DNA of 64,000 nt from Pestalotiopsis fici W106-1 (lineage: Eukaryota > Ascomycota > Sordariomycetes > Amphisphaeriales > Sporocadaceae). Positions within the stretch are counted from its first letter, which is position 1, and each line of letters begins with the position of its first letter. Shown in pieces: positions 1 to 10,757 of this stretch. The DNA lies in the NCBI RefSeq assembly GCF_000516985.1, contig NW_006917097.1:682001-746000 (forward strand), read 5' to 3'. Under the pieces are notes generated by a model. It worked only from the letters and a program-made list of their open reading frames with translations, made no database searches and was not told where the DNA came from. The translations under genes were made by a program, and so were the position numbers.

Positions 1-124
1 TTTTGGGCATCCTGGCTTGAGACCAGGCGGACGAGCAATGTGCAATTGCTCCGAGATATCTCTTCTGCAAAACAATGAATAACATATTGCTACAAATCTG
101 TCGATTATGCCGAGCAAGAGTAGA
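1..124. other. Window edge, 3' flank of the S58 peptidase gene
   Basis: Non-coding sequence downstream of the stop codon of the first gene. I see no gene start, RNA or repeat in it. Confidence 0.6.
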
Positions 125-1524
125 TCACTGGACCCTATACTTGTCTAGCAACTCTTTAACTCGTTCCGTATCAATAGCCTTGTGTAGCGTCCCGTCATAT
201 GCCTTGAGATCTTCGGCTTGACACAAAGAGTTCAAAATGGCCTCCTCAGTTGCCTCAGCCGTAGCAACAAATAGCGCATCGATAGAGCTATGGACCACCG
301 TTTCGACAGTCTGTACCTCTACATCCCGGCGGAATCCCGCCCCGCTGACCTGCCCAGCCGGGGCTGAAGGCCGTCCTCCGGCGCGGCCAGCTGTCTCTGG
401 GCTCGGGCGCTTCCATTCGTGCTTCATGAGCACCTCTGGCGAACAGTTCTTTGCAGTCGATAGCGCGATGATGATATCGCCGGACGAGTTGTAACCTGTG
501 CCTAGGCCGCCACAAGCTATAATGCCAGTAGAGGCTCGAGCCGCAACGCGCTTGAGCTGATGCGGGAGCAGAGGCGCATTGGTCACTACGCATACAAGAA
601 TACCTAAGAAAATGGCAGATTGTTTCAGCATATCAGCGGCGTAAAAACCGTAATTGGGAACACGACTTACTGCCTTCAGACCCAGTTCTCTCGGTGCGGT
701 CAGCTTCGCTAGCCGCCTTGCCCTTTTCGACATCGTCACGAACGAGAAGCTTGCCGATAGGAACACCACCAATCTGTAACATGGATTTCTGACCGAAATT
801 GGTCTGCACCAGGACGCCAACAACAAAATCCTCCTTGCCGTCTCCACCCTGTGGTACGAGGCGGCTACTGGTTCCGGTGCCGCCCTTGTGACCGAGACAC
901 AACATGCCGGCGCCTCCACCGTGGCTGCCCTCGAGCACCGTCTGGCGACGGGCCGCGTCCTCAATGGCCTCGACGACCTGGTCGTAGTTTAGCGTCGACT
1001 TGAAGTCTTGAATGTCCGTGTTGCCGCCTCCCCAGGTCTCGCCGACCACGGGCCAGCCGTGGTGCGAGTACATTTGCTCGGCATTCTCTCCTAGGCGGCG
1101 GGACAGGTCAAAGCTGTAGTTGGTGAGGGCCTGGTACACTGATCCGCAAGACATTGAGTCTGTAAACGCAATGGGCTAAAACATGACGAGAAAATCTCGG
1201 TGAGTTATCGATTAATGTGTGCTCGGGAAACAAAATGCGACTTACCGAACCTGTGAATCCCCAGTCCTGGATAAAGTGCATTCCCGTCATCTCGCCACCA
1301 CCATTGAACGTATGGACATTGGCATAAGACGGCTGCTTGCGCGTGTTTTCCGTTCCGCGAGGGTAAATGAGCGTCAATCCCACATGAACACCCTTTTCCT
1401 CATCGTGAACCGTCTTTTGCCCGACCTGCAAGTCGGGCACGTCGAGAATGGAGTTCTTGGGCCCGGGGGTGTAGTAGCCCGGACCGTAGCCAAGATCTCG
1501 AATGTGGGGTCTGGTGCTAGCCAT
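125..1524 (-). CDS. P1/S58 family aminopeptidase (DmpA-like)
   Basis: Three exons: 1524-1246, 1175-671 and 603-125, giving 420 residues. Both introns (70 and 67 bp) have GT/AG borders and restore the frame. The protein matches the S58 family (DmpA, L-aminopeptidase/D-Ala-esterase-amidase). These enzymes are made as one chain and cut themselves at a Gly-Ser bond, so that the new N-terminal Ser is the nucleophile. Here that site is Gly261-Ser262, followed by ILVCVVTNAPLLPHQLKR, the typical start of the beta chain. The family's C-terminal ATEEAILNSL motif is also present. There is no signal peptide, so a cytoplasmic role in peptide or amide turnover is likely. An odd point is a Gly/Ala/Pro-rich insert near residues 320-345. 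The catalytic Ser codon is split by intron 2. The family is clear; the substrate is unknown. Confidence 0.88.
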
Positions 1525-2868
1525 TGCCGTGATTGTATAGTGGACTGCTCAGTGGGTGTTGGAGCGCTGGTGGGATGAGCCTCTTAGTCGCTCAGTGTCC
1601 TATACTCGTTCAGCCACAATAATGGATGGAATTGGCCCTTTCACTATATACTTGGACTATTGCGCATCGCTATCTCGCACCCGATATGCTCGTATTCGTC
1701 TCCGCCTTTTGTTGCTGGGGGGTTGAGTGATTACAGGGCAGTCGTAGGATTAGTAGCCCCTCTTTATTGAGTCAAAAGATGAAATCATATGAAATCATAG
1801 CAAGCTAGAGCTGCACTCCACGGCAAGTGACTCACGTTTCAAGGTTATGGGTTGTTGATTCTTGCTGGATGTGGAATACGGTCCTGTTCCATAGATTACA
1901 AAACAGCAACTTCACTTGGATAGGATTGCATTAGTTGAGTCAATCGTTTAATTATAGTCACCTATGTAGTTATCTCTACTTAATATAGTCGAATCACCGC
2001 ACTGCAACAGTGATCGCCCCCTGTATCGTTTTCCAGAGCTCAAAAATGTAGTATAGCGCGGCAGGGGGTCAGCTTCTAGATGGGAATTCCCTAGTGGGAA
2101 CATCGAGGCGAGGTGGATCAATGTGCCATGAACGATTAGGAAGGTCGAAAAACTTGGAAAGACTTTTACAGAAATATGTTTTTTGCTGCACTCTTAGTTG
2201 GGAGCATCTATTCGTTGTTTTTATGTAGAGTCAACACGAATTATTGATTTTTTTGCATACCTAGGTAGCTTGTGGGAATCGTTGTCGCATAGGTATATTC
2301 GCAATTGAGTTGGCCATCTCAACGTTGGAGCATAGTCACACAGGCGCAAACACAGACTGGCTAGCGATTGTGGAAACGGCTAAAAGTTATGGTGCAGCGA
2401 AAACCAATGCAAATGAAATGAAACAAGAGCTCACCAGACATGACAAAGGCTCGTTCAGTCAGACCTACGATACCCTCACGTTGCAAGCATTGGGTGGGGG
2501 AACTAGTTTTTTTTTTTTTTTTTTTTTTCGGACAACCTAGCTTCGACGGCATGGTGCATAGTGCTATGTAAGCCTCGAAAGCATTTTCATGATCATAGAA
2601 CCATGCAGGTAGCACCAAGTCGAACCCGTGATATTCGCCCAGTTCATATGTTGCTCGTCTCAAATTTCTCGATTGGTGGTACAACGGTGCGTGTCGCCAC
2701 GAGGAAAGCAATCGGTTTTTCCAAGGTCCCGGGCAGACGCAGTCGCAGTTGTCCTGTCCTCGCTGCTTTAATCAACAGAAGTCAAGGGCTGGGCCTGTCG
2801 ATAATCTGTCGAGCAGCATTCCATCGAATCGAGAGCAACCGCCAAACTGAACCTTAGATCAGAATCAT
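1525..2868. other. Intergenic region upstream of the S58 gene
   Basis: This is the promoter side of the S58 peptidase and the 3' side of the CorA-like gene. It holds a run of about 20 T at 2509-2528 and an isolated CCTAGGTA motif near 2260. I see no supported gene. Confidence 0.5.
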
Positions 2869-4689
2869 CTAATCTCTGGCGCGTCCAAATACATCAGGAT
2901 ATTCCTTCTCCAACCTCGCAGTCCTTTCCTTGCCGCGGATTCTTTCATACCAGACCCACCCAAAGGCGACGGTGAAGGTCAACACCATCAGAGGCATTGT
3001 GACCTGTAGGAATCGTTTCAGGGCCAAGAAGGAGAACATGTCATGATTGAGATCGCCATTGTCGCCCTGGTACTTGACAATATCAGTACTAAACAGTGTC
3101 TTAGGTTAAAAATTAGCATCCGTTTTACGACATGGACGTGAGCGTCTTGTTCTTACAGAAACAAAGGTCGGTGGAAGATACAGTAACGTTATGACTGTGA
3201 TGACGCGCATTGCGATGGCCTCGTGTGAAGTTTCCTCGGCTTGGCGCCACATTGTCGCTGACAGCCGCGCAGCCCGGTCCGCCGATCGAGCTTGAAGTTG
3301 AACTTGAAGCAACTGGACGAACTATAACTAGTTAGACAAGTATTGTAATGTTTTCCTCGTATTCATGATTGGGCGTACCATTAATTTCCTGTCTGCCATT
3401 ACCTTGGCGAGAAGTTTGGTGCGGCGTATTTGCATCTTTGCGTCATACACGAGTTGATGCAATCGACTTGTGAATTTTTGGACCTCTTTTTCGCAACTAT
3501 GGCGTTCTGAGTTTGGGAAGTCTTCCTGTTTTACAAGCGATGTGTAGAATGTATCAAGTGAGCTCATGTTGTCTGCATTTGACTCGAGTGTTATGATGCA
3601 TTCGTTGATTGTGTCTTCGTATGCTTGAGCGTGCATTAGCTCCTCCGTCCGTAGATGAGTTCGTTGGTCGGGGTTCGATAGTATCAGGCGAGATATCTGT
3701 GTACAAATCAGTGGAAATCATCGTTGTCAGCCAGGTTCACACCTACCACTTGTGCGACAGTCTCTTCAAGATGTTTGATATACAGCTGCCATCCCTCTGT
3801 AGACCATCTGACCAAATGCAACTGTATTTCTAAACTTGTCTTGAATGAAGCAGATAGCGAGTCGAGCTTCTGTCCGTGGTTCGGCTGGTCGGGAAAGACG
3901 TCTGTTATACGGTCCCGAAGAGCGCCATGGGGGTCGGCGAACATCCAGAACTGTGCTCCACTGCCTACATCAAGTTGATGATGAATTGCAGTCTGTCGGA
4001 TTTGCCACAAGCTTCGGCCGGGTTGTGACTCCTTCATCCACTCTTTTCGATTGACTGACTTCAGACTATAGTTTATCTGGTAATGTCGCCCACTCCTCCC
4101 AAGTTCTGGTAATATTGCTCCTGGTTCTGGATCTGCCAGGTAGATCTCGGTTCGGAAAGCGTTGAAACGAAGCTCCGTGTTGATAGCTAAAGGAGCACCA
4201 TATGCGTCCAGGAAATCAAAGAAATCTGGTGAGACTTGGTGATATGTCATCAATCGTGCCACACTTTTAGCGGAGACTGGTAACGGCGAAGTGACTGAGT
4301 CCAGGAGAAGGAAACTTTCTGATTGTCAGCGTCTTTCGTACGGAGCTGAGGCTAGTGTACACTTACACGAAACGGCACCTTGGATCCTTCTTGGTGGCGA
4401 TCGAAATATCGCTGGAGCCTGTATACGAGGCATCACCTAACCACTTCTTGATTTCCACATCGGAGTAGAGCTTCCGCCTGTCTACTCTGCCGTCGGAGAG
4501 TACATCGGCAATAGCCACGTTCGTATTGTGGTCATCTATAAATAGATATGGCGTCCGCTCCTGAAGACGATCGTGAATACGCGACAGCATCGGGGTGCCA
4601 TGTGCGTCCCTACGGATAATATTGAGTGGGTATTGGTCGAACTGCGCGTAGGATTCCGAAAATGCATTGGGAAGGCTAATTGTAGCCAT
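2869..4689 (-). CDS. CorA-like membrane protein (fungal divergent family)
   Basis: Five exons (4689-4367, 4314-3747, 3696-3379, 3321-3157, 3099-2869) make 534 residues. All four introns are 50-57 bp and keep the frame. I chose the ATG at 4689 because the family starts close to this point and the codons further upstream carry repeat sequence. The N-terminal half has family landmarks such as KKDPRCRFVFLLLDS, YHQVSPDFFDFLDAYG and WMFADPHG. The C-terminus has two hydrophobic segments (around YLPPTFVSTLFS and VTMPLMVLTFTVAFGWVWY) followed by a basic tail, the CorA-type two-helix end. The GMN motif of true CorA magnesium channels is not present after the first helix. Metal transport is therefore unproven. 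These proteins are common, variable and often multi-copy in Hypocreales. Confidence 0.82.
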
Positions 4690-7021
4690 TCTGCATCGAG
4701 AGCATTGGTGCTTTGCTGGAGACTCCAGATTACACTCAGGAGTTGGGGAACACATGATCTTTAAATGGTAAATGGGGCAACAATCCGAAGTAATACTCTG
4801 CATTTCCTGGTGTCTCAAGTGTAACGTCGATGGCAGCAAATACAAGCTGCGTGGACGGGCAATTTATATTGCCTTGGGTGGCGACTTGGTTGGCCGCGCA
4901 CAAAGGGGGTGTATAACAGCCAGCTCTACAATCAGTCCAATGAGGGTGTATAATAGTCAGTCCTGTAGCGAGTTCAATGGGGTGAATAACAGCCAGTCCT
5001 GCAGCGAGTTTAATGGGGTGAATAACAGCCAATTCTGCAGCCAGTTCAATGGGAGTGAATAGCAGCCAGTTCTACAGCCAATTCTCAGTCCAGTTCCCAT
5101 CCTATACAGCCCATACAGCCAGAAGGTCCAGTACAGCCAAAAGGGTTGCCAGAGGGTCACAGGTCCACCACCTACCTACGCCAAGACTCAGTTGTAAATT
5201 CAAAAAACAGTCTGCAAAAAGAAGTCTAGCTTGTTTTTTCAGAGATTGTCTTTCGGACTCGATCGAGGATTAAAGCACCAAAGAGCCACGGAAACTTTGT
5301 AATTAGAATTGAATAGAATACGTACCTTCCATTCGCATGCATTCGGAGTCGAAAGCAAAATGAACGCGCAGTACGGGACTAAAGTCAACGTCTTGACTTC
5401 AAAATGAGTGAATTCGGCACGCTGATTGGCTGGGAGCGCCACGTCAAGAAATGCGGCAGTACTATTGTCGTAGAAGGTAGTATGATGGCTAATCGATTTA
5501 CATGTCGCTTTGTGGATTCAAACATTATGCGCCCGGGGGTTCATGTATAAACCCTTGGTACAACACGAGCAGGCCATTACGCACCAAGTACCTGTTAGTG
5601 TACGACCATACCATACCTACATATACAAAGTGGTTTCGTATCTGACTTTCAAAATGTAATCGGAAAATCGAGATGGTCCAAAGCTCTGATCAATTTGCTA
5701 CCTGTGCTAACAATATGATTGAACTGTCACTGTCAAGATGAAGGATCATGCCGAGTTTCTTTCGACTCACTTGGACGATGTACATCTCTCTATGTCCTTA
5801 TTCTGTACATACCAACCATGTCATGCAACATGACCAAAAACTGGCTTGACTTCGATAATCCAAGTTTTAATGGAACCATGTGTCCACTGAGTCTGACGTC
5901 TGTCCCTCTCCATAGAGATTCCTTTTTTATTTTTCAGAATTATAGAGCTTTTCTGAAGAATAAATCTTGACAAGCAAAATCTCTATGGTTTAGGGAGTTC
6001 GCGGCGGCAACGAGAGAGCTCACGCTTCTGATCCTACAAACATTAAAACTAGTCAACCAAGTAGCCCAGAACCCCTGATACCCTTTCTTCTCACCTCGTT
6101 CAGCGGCTGCGGCAAGTCAATGTGAAGTTGATCTCCAATAAGTTTCTAAGGAAGATTAACGCAATCCGCATCACTACTAAGCAAGGCTGGCCTACCATGT
6201 TCACAACATCAGAGGGGAAATTGGATCTTAGCCAGTGACAGACAGCAGAAATTGAATATTCATCCATGCCAACAGTTTCTGCAGGAGAAAACATGGCATG
6301 GTGGGCAGATGGTCTGGAAATCGGCTGTCCTTCAGTCCAGTGTCCGTAAGACCACTGTCCTCCAGTCGACCGTCCTTGGCACGAACCCGGAGGCTGGTTC
6401 TTGGCATCTTGCTCACGCATCTTCTGTGTTCTTGATCAATGAAATCGTGAAGTTTAATCAGAGCCCAAATGATATCACGGCAGTGAGAGGCCGCCAAATG
6501 ATCAATGGCAATGGAGCTACATTCTAATTAACTTAACAGAGAAACTGACAGCTTTAAATATCCTAGAATATGCTCGACTCATACTGAAATTGTTCATCAT
6601 GGTGGCTCAACACTATGAGTCGGTATTGACTCTGAATAGTTTGCATCTTGTGTTGACTGTTTTTCTGATTCAGAGACAGTAGATATGTGTCATGCGCAGT
6701 CAGAGATACCCACAAGTCTAAAGAACAAAAGGCAGAACAAGAGGAGGAGAACACGAAGTCTGAGATACCATCTTGCTCCCATCTGAATGACCTCAGAGCG
6801 CCTGAGTTTTACGTTCATCGATTGGACTCTTTTCATCAATCATTGCATTTTAGCAAAACAAGCATAGACAAGAAGACTTCTGGGAAAGGAAATCACTGCA
6901 TAATCTTATCTATGATACTGTTGATAAGTACAACATAGAAGTTGCATCGCCATCACATGATTAATGTTAATATTCGAAGCTATGGGATGTCTAGCTACGA
7001 CATATGTGCCAATCCACATAA
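4690..7021. other. Gene-free stretch between the CorA-like gene and the GH2 gene
   Basis: About 2.3 kb without a supported gene. It holds the minisatellite at 4909-5091 and a short CCAGT/CCGTC-rich repeat-like patch near 6327-6380. Open frames here are short, lack family motifs and often lack an ATG. Confidence 0.5.
4909..5091 (+). repeat. Minisatellite, five units of 36-37 bp
   Basis: Five consecutive units start at 4909, 4946, 4982, 5018 and 5055. Each has the form GTGTATAACAGCCAG or GTGAATAACAGCCAG, then TCCTGCAGCGAGTT, then CAATGGG. Units 2-4 are the most alike, and units 1 and 5 are degraded edges. The array lies just upstream of the CorA-like gene. It leaves an open frame on both strands, but there is no sign that it is coding. 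Confidence 0.85.
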
Positions 7022-9655
7022 TCACGAAGCTTCAACTGTAATCTCGGCCCCCGCAAGTCCATCGGCGACAGCCGAGACCGTGATGGAACCAGCCTGCCCG
7101 CTCTGGGACCTGACTACAGCCAGAGCGAGACCACTAAAGGCGCTTCGGGTCAAAGATGGGAAGGGCGTCAGATCAGTCGGTTTTCCATTATCGGTAGACA
7201 CAATTTCGCCAGGACCCGTGACGGAGAATGTAATGTTGTTGCTGGCCTCTGGCACCACTGTACCAGCTTCATCGACCACGGCCACGGATACAAACGACAA
7301 GTCATATCCGTCAGCCGTGATAGTAGTCCGATCCGCTGTAATGTTGAGTGCTGCGGCGCTCTCGGCAGTCTTCTTGCTTGCCTCTGCCCAAACGGAACCA
7401 TTCTTGTAGGTGACAACATGGAGCTCGCCTGGAGTGTAGGTGACGTTATCCCAGCGGAAGCGGTAAGTCAGCTCTTCTTTGGTAATCTTGCCGGCAGATT
7501 CGCCGTTGATGAAGAGCTCCGCCTCATCGGCCGACGAGAACACATGGACTGGCGTGACCTCACCGACTCTATCCGGCCAAGTCCAGTGAGGCAGAATGTG
7601 AGCGAACTGAACGTCTGGGCGCCAACGCGACTGGTACAGGTAGAACCTGTCCTTCTTGAATCCGGCCAAGTCAATGATGCCAAAGTATGAACTACGAGCC
7701 GCATCGTAATCATCGTAGGGCGTCGGCTCGCCGATGTAGTCCCATCCCGTCCATACAAACTCGCCCGCAACATAGGGATAGGTATCCTGCTGCTTGAAGA
7801 CCTTGTCCGGAGATGTGGCCCACGACGGGGCATATAGATCGTAGGCGCTCACCTCCAAGAGCGTGGAGTTGCCGCCGTCCCCTGGTGCATCGCTCACGAC
7901 TTGGCTCATGTTGCCAATGACGGGGAAGAAATATGTGCCGCGAGTGCTGACAGTCGACGCGCTTTCGCTCGTCCAAAGCAGCTTCTCGGGATATGTCTCG
8001 TGAAAGGCCGGGAATGTCGAGGTCCACGAGTTGCCTCTTCCCTCTCCTTGGTAGTTGAGACTAATGACATCGAGCAGGTCTGCGAGGCCGTCGCCAGGCT
8101 GTCCATTGTTCAGAGCAGAAGTAACGGGTCGTGTGGAATCTTCCTCGTGCACGATATCGTATAGGATTTGGCCAGTGGCTGCGCCCTCATCTGTGCGCTG
8201 CTCAGGGATCTCGTTACCGATACTCCATGCAATGACCGAGGGATGATTGACGTCGCGACGTATCAGGGTTCGGAGATCTGGCTCGTGCCAGTCAGCAAAC
8301 AAGAGGTGATAGTCATTGGTGACTTTTTCCTCATTCCAAACATCAAAGGCCTCGTCCATGACCAAGAAGCCCTTGATATCAGCCAAGTCAAGAAGCTCCG
8401 GGGCCGGCGGGTTGTGCGACATGCGCAGCGCGTTGCCGCCCATTTCCTGTAGTAGCTCCAGCTGTCGCTCAGCCGCTCTGTGGTTGAAGGCGGCTCCGAT
8501 ACTGCCAAGATCGTGGTGATTATCCGTTCCACGGATGGGAATCTTTTCGCCATTGACAATGATGCCTTCGTCGGGATCATAGACCACCGACCGGACGCCA
8601 AAAGTGGTTTCATATTGATCAAGGACGGTACCATTGCTACTGGTAATGGTGGTCACCGCGACATAAAGATTTGGTTGTTGCGTCGGTGGCGGTCCCCAGA
8701 GCTGTGGGTTGGTGAGCGTAACTGAGCCGTTTACTGATTGTTTGGACCCTCCGTTGATGAGCACTGATGCTGGATCAAAGCTAGCTACTGCTTCATCGCT
8801 TCCAGACGGACGGATGTCGGTCTGCACAATGACCCCTTGAGCGTTCTCGCCCTTGTTCTCCACGTTCACGACGATGTCGACTGTGGCCTCCTCTGCTGTC
8901 ACCACTGGTGTGGTGATGTGAGTGCCAAATTTTGCCACGTGGACTGGGTCGACCTTGACCAGCCAGACGTTGCGGTATAGGCCAGCTCCAGGATACCATC
9001 GCGAAAAGTCGAGGGGGTTGTCAAGACGGACGGCCAGCAGATTTTCCTCGCCGACTGTGATATAAGGCGTTAGGTCGAGCTGGAACGAAGTATATCCATA
9101 TGGCCAACCACCAACAAGCTCGCCATTGAGCCAAACGGCGGAATACGACATGGCGCCGTCAATGTCAATAAAGATGGATTTGCCGACGTCTTCTTCAGTA
9201 AAGGTTAGGTTGTGCCGATACCAACCAATGCCATTGGACGGCAGGCGACCCATGCCACCGGATATACCGGGCGCATTGAATGGTCCCTTGATGGCCCAGT
9301 CATGTGGCAAGTCTAGGGCTTCCCAGGTACTGTCGTCAAATGATGCTTGCGTGTATTCGACATCTTGTCCAGGAGATGTGCCATTGGGACGTTGGTACTG
9401 GGTGCCATCAATGACAAAGTCATTGGCAGATGGGAGAATCCATGGCTTGAGGGTCTCATTATATGACAAGCCATCGGGATTAGAAGTGAATCGTGAAAAC
9501 TTCCAGTCCTTGTTTATGGATATGCGCTCCCTTGGTGAGGTTGTGGCTCTCTTGTGAGCAAGATGCAAGTCGGTGGGGTGGGCATTGGCCGCCAGCAGTG
9601 AGAAGCTCACGAGCAGGAGCCCAAGAAGCAGTTCGATTCGATTGAAGTTTGCCAT
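7022..9655 (-). CDS. Secreted glycoside hydrolase family 2 beta-galactosidase-like enzyme
   Basis: Single-exon gene, 877 residues from the ATG at 9655. The frame stays open for 35 codons upstream, but this ATG gives a clean signal peptide (hydrophobic core LLLGLLLVSFSLLAANA). Domain order follows GH2: sugar-binding jelly-roll (about 40-235), immunoglobulin-like sandwich (about 240-355), TIM barrel (about 360-660), then further beta domains to the C-terminus. The acid/base glutamate is in WSIGNEIPEQ (Glu482). The likely nucleophile is Glu564 in LLWTSESAS, followed by the STRG motif usual in this subgroup. The C-terminus looks like the GH2 domain-5/DUF4982 arrangement best known from bacterial enzymes. 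Likely role: extracellular release of galactose or a related sugar from plant or microbial glycans. Beta-glucuronidase or another GH2 activity is possible. Confidence 0.9.
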   Translation of the reverse strand: MANFNRIELLLGLLLVSFSLLAANAHPTDLHLAHKRATTSPRERISINKDWKFSRFTSNPDGLSYNETLKPWILPSANDFVIDGTQYQRPNGTSPGQDVEYTQASFDDSTWEALDLPHDWAIKGPFNAPGISGGMGRLPSNGIGWYRHNLTFTEEDVGKSIFIDIDGAMSYSAVWLNGELVGGWPYGYTSFQLDLTPYITVGEENLLAVRLDNPLDFSRWYPGAGLYRNVWLVKVDPVHVAKFGTHITTPVVTAEEATVDIVVNVENKGENAQGVIVQTDIRPSGSDEAVASFDPASVLINGGSKQSVNGSVTLTNPQLWGPPPTQQPNLYVAVTTITSSNGTVLDQYETTFGVRSVVYDPDEGIIVNGEKIPIRGTDNHHDLGSIGAAFNHRAAERQLELLQEMGGNALRMSHNPPAPELLDLADIKGFLVMDEAFDVWNEEKVTNDYHLLFADWHEPDLRTLIRRDVNHPSVIAWSIGNEIPEQRTDEGAATGQILYDIVHEEDSTRPVTSALNNGQPGDGLADLLDVISLNYQGEGRGNSWTSTFPAFHETYPEKLLWTSESASTVSTRGTYFFPVIGNMSQVVSDAPGDGGNSTLLEVSAYDLYAPSWATSPDKVFKQQDTYPYVAGEFVWTGWDYIGEPTPYDDYDAARSSYFGIIDLAGFKKDRFYLYQSRWRPDVQFAHILPHWTWPDRVGEVTPVHVFSSADEAELFINGESAGKITKEELTYRFRWDNVTYTPGELHVVTYKNGSVWAEASKKTAESAAALNITADRTTITADGYDLSFVSVAVVDEAGTVVPEASNNITFSVTGPGEIVSTDNGKPTDLTPFPSLTRSAFSGLALAVVRSQSGQAGSITVSAVADGLAGAEITVEAS

Positions 9656-10757
9656 GGCGACAAATTCTTCGTCGCAATCCGACTCTGGCAGTCGGTATCC
9701 CCATGATTGTGACAAGTCCCGTATTTCTGCCCTTATATACCTACACCGTATTCGCTCCAATCCGACCCGGACCGCACTTCCCCGAGGCCACGAACGATCG
9801 TCATGATGGCACCAGGGATACCACTGACCAGCCTCGCAGCGTGACGATGGGGAGGAGAAACCGGACGGGTTGCTAGGGACTATACCGTTGGATGGCGCCT
9901 TGGCAAGGGTTGAGGCGCACCAGTCGGCTATTCAAATCAAGATCTGCATCTTCTCCCCGCATGCGGCAATCTGCCAAATGTCGGCATCGTATTATAGCGT
10001 AGCGCAACAGGCATAGTAGTAGTGTCGTGTGTGTACGGGGAATGGTCCCCCCAAGGGCCAGGTTCCAACGGCTGGATTTACTCGCGATGATTTTCCGTCT
10101 TCTCCGCCAATCCGAAGCGAGCGTTACATTCGGATACTGAGGGGTCGTTGCCAAGCAAAAGAAGCCCGTGCCAATTCACAAGCCGTTTCTAGGTTCATTA
10201 ATAGAGGATATAGTGGGGAGGTTTATAAATACATCATATGCATCAACTTTGAGCATTTGCAACAACCAAAAGGCGGCAGCCCTGCCAGATGTGGCAAAAT
10301 CTGAAGACATCGCGACTTTTACACAAGGCTATCATACCATTATCGGTTAATTTAGTGTGGGCGACCTAGACAAATCGCATCGTCTGCAGGCAACCAGAGT
10401 GACAGCTGTTCCAATGTGCCCAACCAAATGTCACTCCTCCAACAATCCGGCCAATAATCATGGCCCGCCAAGCAGCTTAGAATGAGCTGCGCCGCTCCCA
10501 CGGTGCATTATCATTGCACGTTGGTTCTCGGTCGGCATGTACTATTGGGTCGATATCTGCACCAAGAAGCTGACTGCCAACGCCGGTAAGCATGATAGCC
10601 AGTTGTAGGACTTTATCATGATATGGATCTATATTTAGCCACGAGATATATATCATATAGATATCAGTCACCAAGTCTAGATAAAAGATACCTAAGTGAT
10701 CTTTATTATCACGTTCGCCATAGAATATTAGAGTATATTCTCTGTATGATAACAAAA
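9656..10757. promoter_or_regulatory. Shared divergent promoter region (GH2 / DUF3176)
   Basis: About 1.1 kb between two divergently transcribed starts, so it must hold both promoters. The half nearest the DUF3176 gene is AT-rich, with TATA-like runs (for example near 10618-10660). No specific factor site could be assigned. Confidence 0.5.

Noticed and set aside
6327..6380. Short CCAGT/CCGTC repeat-like patch
   Set aside because: Units too diverged and too few to call a tandem repeat.
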